Shown: in pieces, positions 1 to 5,495 of the stretch
How positions within the stretch are numbered: position 1 is the first letter of the stretch
Layout of the letters: the number at the start of each line of letters is the position of its first letter
NCBI GenBank assembly: GCA_015520145.1
Contig: WAQR01000068.1
Coordinates: forward strand, 1 to 7,720
DNA length: 7,720 nt
DNA from: Candidatus Hydrothermarchaeota archaeon
Lineage (GTDB): Archaea > Hydrothermarchaeota > Hydrothermarchaeia > Hydrothermarchaeales > WAQR01
Reading direction: 5' to 3'
The notes under the pieces: model-generated
Told to the model about the DNA's origin: nothing
The model's input: only the letters and a program-made list of their open reading frames with translations
The model's database searches: none
Translations under genes and position numbers: made by a program

Positions 1-57
1 CCTGCAAATGAGTTACTGGAGGAGTGTAAAGGATACCTAGATAAGTTAGATTTTTGA
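1..57 (+). CDS. 3' end of an upstream gene, product unknown (partial)
   Basis: From the first base, frame 1 is open for 18 codons and ends with TGA at 55-57. The peptide ends in ELLEECKGYLDKLDF, a charged, leucine-rich, helix-like tail typical of a protein C-terminus. The other two plus-strand frames hit stops at 37-39 and 9-11. The stop codon overlaps the first bases of a perfect stem-loop (56-78), as expected for a gene end. The fragment is too short to assign a family. It could be an upstream partner of hdrA, but about 180 non-coding bases with their own promoter signals separate them. Confidence 0.45.
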   Translation, partial: PANELLEECKGYLDKLDF

Positions 58-92
58 GTACAAGTATTTCTTGTACTCGATAATTGTACTCG
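56..92. promoter_or_regulatory. Perfect 9-bp inverted repeat plus a third half-site
   Basis: GAGTACAAG (56-64) and CTTGTACTC (70-78) form a perfect 9-bp inverted repeat around a 5-base spacer. TTGTACTCG at 71-79 then recurs exactly at 84-92, 13 bases along, making three copies of one half-site. No T-run follows directly, so this is not a textbook terminator, although it begins in the stop codon of the upstream gene. The symmetric core plus an extra tandem half-site also fits a binding site for a dimeric regulator. Terminator, operator, or both remain possible. Confidence 0.5.
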
Positions 93-160
93 GCAACAGT
101 TGTCAGGTAGCTAAAAGTTTGAAAAACCTTTTTCAGATAGCGTATATAGCCTGGCATCAC

Positions 161-176
161 CGTAAAGTTTATAATG
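161..176 (+). promoter_or_regulatory. Probable archaeal promoter (BRE/TATA) of hdrA-mvhD
   Basis: CGTAAAGTTTATAATG resembles the archaeal arrangement of an A-rich BRE (about 161-167) followed by a TATA box (TTTATAAT, 168-175). Transcription would start about 25 bases downstream, near 196-200, giving a leader of roughly 40 bases before hdrA. A second TATA-like string, GTATATAG at 142-149, could be an alternative and would give a longer leader. The call rests on consensus and spacing only. Confidence 0.45.
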
Positions 177-179
177 AAA

Positions 180-189
180 AATCATGATT
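180..189. promoter_or_regulatory. 10-bp palindrome between TATA box and predicted start site
   Basis: AATCATGATT is a perfect 10-bp palindrome a few bases downstream of the proposed TATA box and upstream of the predicted transcription start. Archaeal repressors often bind there. A 10-bp palindrome in AT-rich DNA can arise by chance, so this is only a candidate operator. Confidence 0.2.
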
Positions 190-223
190 AATTAGACATT
201 ACAGTCTTCTAAATAGAGGACTT

Positions 224-231
224 AAAGGAGG
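224..231 (+). promoter_or_regulatory. Shine-Dalgarno site of hdrA
   Basis: AAAGGAGG lies six bases upstream of the ATG at 238 and is strongly complementary to the 3' end of 16S rRNA. It fixes the hdrA start. Confidence 0.85.
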
Positions 232-237
232 AAAACG

Positions 238-2187
238 ATGCCAGAAGATCCCAGAATAGGAGTATATGTTTGCCACTGCGGTGTGAATATCGCGGGCGTT
301 GTCGATGTCGGTGATGTCACGAAATATGCCCAGAAATTGAAGGATGTAGTAGTTGCCAGGGAATATCAGTACACGTGTTCTGACCCGGGTCAGAAGATGA
401 TCAAGGACGATATCAAAGAGCACAACCTTAACAGGATTGTAGTTGCTGCGTGTTCTCCCAGGATGCATGAACCAACTTTTAGAAATGCATTAAAGGAAGC
501 AGGGCTTAACCCGTTTCTATTTGAGATGGCAAATATCAGGGAACAGGATTCATGGGTCCACATGAAAGACCATGAAAAAGCAACAAAAAAGGCCAAAGAT
601 CTTGTCAGGATGGCGGTTGCAAAGGCAAGGCTTTTAGACCCCCAGACAAAACCGAAAGTGAAGGTGACCGACAGGGCGCTGATTATCGGCGGGGGCGTCA
701 CGGGCATACAGGCCGCTCTTGACCTGGCAGACCAGGGATTTAAGGTCTATCTTGTAGAAAAGGCACCTTCTATCGGAGGGAAGATGGCCCAGCTTGATAA
801 GACCTTTCCAACGATGGACTGCTCGGCATGCATTCTAACACCGAAGATGGTCGATGCATCAAGGCATCCGAATATAGTGCTCCTGGCATATTCTGAGGTA
901 AAGGAGGTCGATGGTTACATCGGGAATTTCAAGGTAAAGGTGGAAAAAAAGGCGAGATTTGTAAAGGAAGAGGAATGTACCGGATGCGGATTATGCTCAG
1001 ATGCCTGTCCGGTAGAGGCTCCAAACGAATTCGATATGGGACTTGGGAGCAGGAAGGCAATATATGTCCCATTCCCCCAGGCTGTCCCGCTCGTGTTTAC
1101 CATAGATAAGGATTCATGTGTTGGATGCGGCATGTGTGAGAGCGTGTGCGATGCCGAGGCAATAGATTTCGCACAAAAAGACGAGATCCTGGAACTTGAG
1201 GTGGGTACAATTATAATAGCTACAGGGTACAAGACTTTCGATGCTGAACGAAAAGGGGAGTATGGTTACGGCATCTATGACAACGTCATCACAGGTATGG
1301 AATTCGAGAGGCTGATAAACGCGTCAGGTCCAACCGGGGGAAAACTGTTACGGCCGTCAGACGGAAAAGAACCTAAAAGCATGGGATTTGTCCAGTGCGT
1401 CGGGTCGAGAGACGAGACTGTGGGAAACCCTTACTGTTCAAGGATATGCTGCATGTATGCAATAAAAAATGCCAGGCTCTATAAAGAGAAACACCCTGAT
1501 ACAGATATATATATATTTTATATGGATATACGTGCATTTGGTAAAGGATACGAGGAATTTTATAAATCCGCACAGGAAGATTATGGCATAAAGTTTATCA
1601 GAGGCCGGCCTGGTGAAATCTCTGAGGACCCGAAAACAAAGGACTTAATCCTCGTCGTGGAAGACACGCTCCTTGGAGAATCTCTCGAGATAGAGCTGGA
1701 TATGGTGGTTCTCTCTGTCGGGATGGAGCCGCCTGAAGGGTCTGACGAAATCCAGAAACTTTTAAAGGTTTCAAGGAGTTCTGACGGGTTCTTTATGGAG
1801 GCGCATCCAAAACTTCGACCTGTGGACACGCTCACAGACGGAGTGTTCCTTGCAGGTGCTGCCCAGGGGCCAAAAGATATCCCGGACTGTGTTGCCCAGG
1901 GGAGTGCCGCTGCTGCAAGGGCTGCCATCCCGATGTCCAGCGGAGAGGTTGAGATAGAACCCATCATTGCAACGGTTACCCCTGACCTCTGCATAGGGTG
2001 CAGGATATGTGAGAAGGTATGTGATTTCGGTTCGATTGAAATCGTTGACAGGAAGGCTGTGATAAATGAAGTGCTGTGCAAGGGCTGCGGTTCATGTGCA
2101 GGTGCATGTCCGACAGGGGCGATGCAGATAAGACATTTTAAGGATGACCAGATAATGGCAATGATTGATGCCGCATTTGAGGAATAG
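238..2187 (+). CDS. hdrA: CoB-CoM heterodisulfide reductase iron-sulfur/flavin subunit A
   Basis: HdrA is the cytoplasmic FAD protein of heterodisulfide reductase. In methanogens it bifurcates electrons from MvhD to ferredoxin and, through HdrB/HdrC, to CoM-S-S-CoB. This copy has 649 residues, about the family length. It shows an N-terminal HdrA domain with CHCG at 12-15 and Cys47 and Cys72; a Rossmann FAD motif GGGVTG at 151-156 ending at Glu174; and the family motif DCSACILTPKM at 194-204. Four ferredoxin-type CxxCxxCxxxC motifs are at 247-257, 294-304, 585-595 and 614-624. An atypical Cys set (C387-x12-C400-x3-C404-C405) matches the cluster near FAD in HdrA. A second FAD-binding stretch lies around 528-560. 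The ATG has an excellent ribosome binding site. No HdrB or HdrC is in the window, so the physiological acceptor is unknown and a paralogue with another role is possible. The stop is TAG, directly followed in frame by mvhD. Confidence 0.95.
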   Translation: MPEDPRIGVYVCHCGVNIAGVVDVGDVTKYAQKLKDVVVAREYQYTCSDPGQKMIKDDIKEHNLNRIVVAACSPRMHEPTFRNALKEAGLNPFLFEMANIREQDSWVHMKDHEKATKKAKDLVRMAVAKARLLDPQTKPKVKVTDRALIIGGGVTGIQAALDLADQGFKVYLVEKAPSIGGKMAQLDKTFPTMDCSACILTPKMVDASRHPNIVLLAYSEVKEVDGYIGNFKVKVEKKARFVKEEECTGCGLCSDACPVEAPNEFDMGLGSRKAIYVPFPQAVPLVFTIDKDSCVGCGMCESVCDAEAIDFAQKDEILELEVGTIIIATGYKTFDAERKGEYGYGIYDNVITGMEFERLINASGPTGGKLLRPSDGKEPKSMGFVQCVGSRDETVGNPYCSRICCMYAIKNARLYKEKHPDTDIYIFYMDIRAFGKGYEEFYKSAQEDYGIKFIRGRPGEISEDPKTKDLILVVEDTLLGESLEIELDMVVLSVGMEPPEGSDEIQKLLKVSRSSDGFFMEAHPKLRPVDTLTDGVFLAGAAQGPKDIPDCVAQGSAAAARAAIPMSSGEVEIEPIIATVTPDLCIGCRICEKVCDFGSIEIVDRKAVINEVLCKGCGSCAGACPTGAMQIRHFKDDQIMAMIDAAFEE

Positions 2188-2598
2188 GTGATTGAGATAC
2201 AACCCAAGATACTAGGTATTCTGTGCAACTGGTGCTGTTATGCAGGTGCTGACCTGGCTGGAATAAGCAGGATGCAGTATCCGCCAGATATCAGGATTAT
2301 ACGGGTGATGTGTACAGGAAGGATCGACCCGTCGCATATATTGAAGGCGTTTTCCAAGGGGGCTGATGCCGTGTTTATTGGCGGATGTCATCTAGGCGAC
2401 TGCCATTATGTCATCGGCAATTATAAGGCAGAAAGGAGAATAAAGCTGGTAAAGGATATCCTTGAAGACCTTGGAATAGAAAAGGACAGGCTCATGCTGC
2501 GCTGGATCTCGGCGGCTGAGGGTGAGAAGTTTGCAAACGCAATGAAAGAGCTAAGCGAAAGGATAAAAAAGCTCGGGCCAAGTCCTCTCAGGACATAG
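2188..2598 (+). CDS. mvhD: MvhD-type [2Fe-2S] electron-transfer subunit
   Basis: MvhD links an electron donor (hydrogenase MvhAG, formate dehydrogenase, or F420H2-oxidising proteins) to HdrA. The 136-residue product has the small, Cys-rich fold of the family: LCNWCCYAGADLAG at 12-25 (Cys13, Cys16, Cys17), MCTGRIDP at 41-48 (Cys42) and GGCHLGDCHY at 65-74 (Cys67, Cys72). These Cys residues carry the iron-sulfur centre in characterised relatives. The start is a GTG immediately after the hdrA TAG, with a modest GAGG at 2179-2182 five bases upstream; no in-frame ATG occurs before codon 29, which is already past the CxxCC motif. Because GTG is in the same frame as hdrA, a continuous HdrA-MvhD chain would form if the TAG were read as sense. 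Such fusions are known, for example HdrA2 of Methanosarcina. The gene ends in TAG, with TAA four codons later. MvhA and MvhG are absent from the window. Confidence 0.92.
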   Translation: MIEIQPKILGILCNWCCYAGADLAGISRMQYPPDIRIIRVMCTGRIDPSHILKAFSKGADAVFIGGCHLGDCHYVIGNYKAERRIKLVKDILEDLGIEKDRLMLRWISAAEGEKFANAMKELSERIKKLGPSPLRT

Positions 2599-2613
2599 GC
2601 TAGGACATAAGCC
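2590..2613 (+). repeat. 12-bp tandem near-duplication across the mvhD stop codon
   Basis: AGGACATAGGCT (2590-2601) is followed directly by AGGACATAAGCC (2602-2613), identical at 10 of 12 positions. Being a multiple of three, the duplication repeats Arg-Thr-stop in frame: TAG at 2596-2598, then GCT AGG ACA and TAA at 2608-2610. It gives mvhD a second stop of a different type. Confidence 0.7.
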
Positions 2614-2620
2614 GCCAGAG

Positions 2621-2677
2621 TATTTTTCAAGTCGAAAATGCTTCTTTAATCTTCTTTAAAAGCCTTTTATCATCTGC
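2621..2677 (+). terminator. T-rich region, possible intrinsic terminator of hdrA-mvhD
   Basis: Just after mvhD the plus strand has TTTTT at 2623-2627 and further short T-tracts (TTCTTTAA, CTTTTATC) through about 2677, overlapping the 3' end of the convergent gene. Archaeal RNA polymerase terminates at T-rich non-template stretches without needing a hairpin. No convincing stem precedes the T-tract. Support is base composition and position only. Confidence 0.3.
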
Positions 2678-4084
2678 ACTAATCTTTTTCAGCTCGTCGG
2701 CAAGTTTATCGTCATTGAGGCATTTCCTTACCCATTTCTCGAAATCGCCCCTTCTCTGGTGGAACTTCAGCGACCCAATACCCACCTCGTCCAGCGCCTC
2801 AAGGAAATCCTTTTTGCCCCATACGGTTTTTATAAATCTGCCCCTGCCCTTGGAGAATATGAATGGTTCGTCTGCCTGCTCGATTTCCTCATGGATCCTT
2901 GAATCAAAATCTGAAAGTATGCTCATCATAGTAACAAATGCATCATAAGGCGTGTTGTAAGGAGAAAAGTAGCTGTGCACTTCCCCGGGTCCTCCGCCCA
3001 TTGTGAACATGTAATAGAGGTGGTCACTTAGGCCGAGATAGTGCCAGATTTTATAGAGTTTTTTTGAGGATTTCACCCTTGAAAGCATATCTTTATGGTA
3101 GGTATAGCATGCCCACTGCATCGTGTTTCCAAGCCAGCAGCTAAGATCTCTTTCAAGGTCAGCCCATGATATGGTACCGCCAATCTCGTAGACATCCAGC
3201 TCTCCTTTTGGCTCGTGTCTCTCAATCACCTCGGTAGGAGTAGCAAAGTTCAGGTGCTCCCATTTCAATATCTCGTAAGGGAGATGCTTTAAAAATTCGT
3301 GTATACCTGTATCTGCCCAGTGGTGTTCGCCAAGTGTCTCGTAATCTGCAAATAGATTTATGCAGTCTCCAGGGGTTGCCGCAAGCCATGAGGAATATTT
3401 TTCTGCGGTAAGCGGGTATTCTTCCCATCTTTTGGACGAGAACCTAAAACCAATGTCGTCTGTCAATTTATAGTTTCTAAGCAGGACATTAATCCTGCCG
3501 TCAACCGGCCTGTAAACATAATTTGGCGACCTCCATCCAAGTACCCTCTCAAGACCTTCTGTAAAAATGCCCCTGTATCCAAGTTCCTGTACGATATTTG
3601 CTATCTTATTGTTGTAGATGAATTCCGTGTTCTCAAAGACTTTCGGCCTGTAATTGAAGATATCCTTCATCATATCGCTGTGCATCTTTATCTGGTCAAT
3701 AAATTCTGTCGGGTCTGTGTAGAGGCTTGTGAGGGAGTGGTAATATGTCTGGTCCAAAAACTCGACGCACCCCGTTTCTCCAAGCTGTTTGAACGACTCC
3801 AGTACGTCTGGATTGTATCTCTCACACTGCTCGACAAAGACTCCTGAGAGGCTGAACGATACCTTGAACTTCCCGTCAAGCTCTTCGATCCTGTCGAGGA
3901 GGATCTCATTGCTGGGTAGATAACATTTTCCTGCGATCTTATCGAAGACCTCTCTGTTATCTCTGTCTGAAAAATAATAGTCAAACAGGTCCGAAGCCCT
4001 TTTGAACATCTGTCTGCCCCAGAAAAAATCCTTTTTGAGTCTAAATGGCTGGTGAACCTCGAAACACAAACATATATCGGTCAT
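2627..4084 (-). CDS. Glycoside hydrolase family 57, alpha-amylase / 4-alpha-glucanotransferase type
   Basis: GH57 enzymes are retaining alpha-glucan hydrolases or transferases with a (beta/alpha)7 barrel; no signal peptide is seen, so this one is probably cytoplasmic and acts on glycogen or maltodextrin. With the start chosen here it has 485 residues. Family motifs appear in order: EVHQPFR at 9-15; GCVEFLDQTYYHS at 105-117; VFENTEFIYNN at 149-159, where Glu154 is the likely nucleophile; and FADYETLGEHHW at 245-256, where Asp247 is the likely acid/base. Near 357-375, YMFTMGGGPGEVHSYFSPYN resembles the subgroup containing Methanocaldococcus MJ1611. The frame extends 21 codons upstream (to 4147), but that start would lie inside the proposed TATA box. 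Family members begin shortly before the HQP motif, so ATG at 4084 is preferred; ATG at 4102 is an alternative. Neither has a strong ribosome binding site. Exact specificity cannot be read from sequence. The gene is transcribed alone, convergent to mvhD. Confidence 0.9.
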   Translation of the reverse strand: MTDICLCFEVHQPFRLKKDFFWGRQMFKRASDLFDYYFSDRDNREVFDKIAGKCYLPSNEILLDRIEELDGKFKVSFSLSGVFVEQCERYNPDVLESFKQLGETGCVEFLDQTYYHSLTSLYTDPTEFIDQIKMHSDMMKDIFNYRPKVFENTEFIYNNKIANIVQELGYRGIFTEGLERVLGWRSPNYVYRPVDGRINVLLRNYKLTDDIGFRFSSKRWEEYPLTAEKYSSWLAATPGDCINLFADYETLGEHHWADTGIHEFLKHLPYEILKWEHLNFATPTEVIERHEPKGELDVYEIGGTISWADLERDLSCWLGNTMQWACYTYHKDMLSRVKSSKKLYKIWHYLGLSDHLYYMFTMGGGPGEVHSYFSPYNTPYDAFVTMMSILSDFDSRIHEEIEQADEPFIFSKGRGRFIKTVWGKKDFLEALDEVGIGSLKFHQRRGDFEKWVRKCLNDDKLADELKKISADDKRLLKKIKEAFST

Positions 4085-4145
4085 GGTTCTAACTCTTCTC
4101 ATTGGTAGATAAAAGGGTTTCCCTATTGTGAAAAGATCTGTTACC

Positions 4146-4158
4146 AAATATATTTATT
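4146..4158 (-). promoter_or_regulatory. TATA box of the GH57 gene
   Basis: Read on the minus strand this is AATAAATATATTT. Transcription would start about 25 bases downstream, near 4126, leaving a leader of about 40 bases to the ATG at 4084. The inverted pentamers GTTAC (4140-4144) and GTAAC (4161-4165) flank it. The motif is nearly symmetric, so it could also serve the divergent plus-strand gene with a leader of about 70 bases. Confidence 0.5.
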
Positions 4159-4161
4159 CTG

Positions 4162-4188
4162 TAACCAATTTACCTCTAACCAATTTAC
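4162..4188. repeat. Two perfect 12-bp direct repeats upstream of the GH57 TATA box
   Basis: TAACCAATTTAC occurs at 4162-4173 and again at 4177-4188, a 15-base period. On the minus strand the copies read GTAAATTGGTTA and sit directly upstream of the GH57 TATA box, the usual place for an archaeal activator site. A partial third copy (TTACCAAAT, 4141-4149) lies on the TATA side and CTAACC (4192-4197) holds a further fragment. Candidate regulator-binding sites in a divergent promoter region. Confidence 0.55.
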
Positions 4189-4237
4189 TAACTAACCTAG
4201 CAGAGGTCTTTGCTTTATAGAAGATAATTCATAAAAA

Positions 4238-4245
4238 GAGGTGAT
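4238..4245 (+). promoter_or_regulatory. Shine-Dalgarno site of the Ig-repeat protein gene
   Basis: GAGGTGAT is an eight-base match to the archaeal anti-Shine-Dalgarno sequence, five bases before the ATG at 4251. It supports that start over the downstream ATG at codon 10. A TATA-like CTTTATAG at 4213-4220 is too close to leave this site on the transcript comfortably, so the true promoter is probably further upstream. Confidence 0.8.
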
Positions 4246-4250
4246 AAGAA

Positions 4251-5495
4251 ATGAACCTGAATCCTGGTAGGCTGGACATGGTTAAATGGGTTTTACCACT
4301 CGGGTTGCTGGTAACCATACTCATGCTGCCATCTGCCCATGCAGTACCAGCAGACTTCTACCTGATGGAGGTCTCCCCAAAGATAATCGAGCCAGGTACA
4401 ACGACCACACTCAACATAACACTGAAAAACCTTGCACCGAACTATGCCGTCTACCTTCGGGCCAGCCTCGACCCGGACGATATCTCTCCCATCGATGTTG
4501 TAGGGATCCCACGAAAATATATAAACAGGGCAGAGAAAGCTGATGAATCCACAGGATATTTTGGAGTCGTACTCCAGGGAGAGGAGATACACCTCTCAAT
4601 GCTGGTACATGTCAATAAAGACGTGGATGAGGGTGTCTACCAGGTACCGCTGGTACTGGAGTGGAAAAACGAAATCCTTGAAGATGTGACCCAGACACTC
4701 TATATGGGCATCCAGGTAAAAGGAGATGCCGTGCTGAAAGTTGCAAAGGTTACCTCTTCACCGGCTGAACTAAAACCCGACATGGAAAATAGTGTGGTAA
4801 CAGTAACCATAGAAAACGCAGGCAAGGCAGCTGCAAAATCCGTCAGGGTAAAGATGGCAGTACAAAAACCGTTTTCAGAAGCCTACTCCGATTCCAATAC
4901 AGACTTTGCCGAAGAGATACCCAGAGACAGTACCCATGACTTTATTTTAAGTGTGGACATCGACAAAGAGGCAGAGCCTGGAAATTATGCATTCCCCCTA
5001 ACAGTAACATACCGGAGCGATGATAGGGAATACACCATCGAAGACGAAGTTGTCCTCAAGGTAGAATCCAATGCAGATTTCGAGATTAGTGAAGTCAAAA
5101 CGAATCCAGAACTTATCAGGCCGGGTGATGACTTTAGGATAAATGTGCAGATATTAAACACAGGCCAGAAGGATGCAGAATCTGTTAAAGCAGTGCTCAA
5201 GACCAAATCCTATTTCACTGGTGTAAAGACAGACTACCTGGGCGATATCAATGTCGGGAAAAGTAAGTTAGCCACCTTTGAGCTTACCGCAGACCGCGAC
5301 ACCATACCAGACAACTACGAGAACGATATCAAGATAATCTGGAGCGATGGTGACAAGAGGCTGGAAGAAATTGAGTCGTTTGGAATCACAGTTTCCAACG
5401 GCCAAAACGAGAAAGGCAGCGTTATTAAACCTGCTGCAGGTTTAGCTGTGCTTGCAGGGATAATCGGGCTGATTATGTGGAGGAGGAAGCGGTGA
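4251..5495 (+). CDS. Secreted, membrane-anchored Ig-like repeat protein (COG1361 / S-layer-related type)
   Basis: The 414-residue product has a Sec signal peptide: Lys12, a hydrophobic core at 13-27 and a probable cleavage after AHA at 29-31. Three beta-rich Ig-like repeats follow, near 35-157, 160-272 and 275-382. Each opens with a pattern like VSPKIIEPGTTTTLNITLKN (41-60), TSSPAELKPDMENSVVTVTI (168-187) or VKTNPELIRPGDDFRINVQI (282-301), and each has a late V/N-x-Y-x-x-P/D strand such as EGVYQVPL (127-134) or PGNYAFPL (243-250). This is the CARDB/NEW3-like style of archaeal COG1361 proteins. A transmembrane helix at 394-410 ends in RRKR, leaving the repeats outside the cell. One N-glycosylation sequon (NIT, 55-57) is visible. 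The stop overlaps the start of the RND transporter gene, implying translational coupling and a shared role, perhaps as an extracytoplasmic partner of the pump. The partner role is inference. Confidence 0.85.
   Translation: MNLNPGRLDMVKWVLPLGLLVTILMLPSAHAVPADFYLMEVSPKIIEPGTTTTLNITLKNLAPNYAVYLRASLDPDDISPIDVVGIPRKYINRAEKADESTGYFGVVLQGEEIHLSMLVHVNKDVDEGVYQVPLVLEWKNEILEDVTQTLYMGIQVKGDAVLKVAKVTSSPAELKPDMENSVVTVTIENAGKAAAKSVRVKMAVQKPFSEAYSDSNTDFAEEIPRDSTHDFILSVDIDKEAEPGNYAFPLTVTYRSDDREYTIEDEVVLKVESNADFEISEVKTNPELIRPGDDFRINVQILNTGQKDAESVKAVLKTKSYFTGVKTDYLGDINVGKSKLATFELTADRDTIPDNYENDIKIIWSDGDKRLEEIESFGITVSNGQNEKGSVIKPAAGLAVLAGIIGLIMWRRKR
5479..5486 (+). promoter_or_regulatory. Shine-Dalgarno site that decides the RND transporter start
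   Basis: GGAGGAGG lies within the last codons of the preceding gene, eight bases before ATG at 5495. It favours that ATG over the in-frame GTG at 5477, which precedes the site. GTG at 5492 is next to the ATG and cannot be excluded. Confidence 0.75.

Noticed and set aside
120..135. TGAAAAA/TTTTTCA inverted repeat with a 2-base spacer
   Set aside because: A 2-base loop is too small for an RNA hairpin and the arms are homopolymer-rich, so chance is the simplest explanation.
199..468. 89-codon minus-strand frame over the hdrA start
   Set aside because: It is antisense to the start of hdrA and its ribosome binding site, and has no family features.
1505..1516. (AT)n run inside hdrA resembling a TATA box or microsatellite
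   Set aside because: It encodes part of a conserved beta-strand region (DIYIFYMDI) in an intact frame and has no gene starting downstream.
1581..2228. 215-codon open frame on the minus strand
   Set aside because: It lies wholly antisense to the hdrA/mvhD genes, which have clear family motifs; its product shows no recognisable domain and is a codon-bias shadow.
4084..4147. Longer GH57 start adding 21 residues
   Set aside because: The extension reaches into the predicted TATA box, has no ribosome binding site, and adds residues before the conserved N-terminal strand leading to HQP.
5477..5494. GTG start of the RND transporter six codons upstream
   Set aside because: It precedes the GGAGGAGG ribosome binding site, while the ATG at 5495 is correctly spaced from it and overlaps the previous stop as TGATG.
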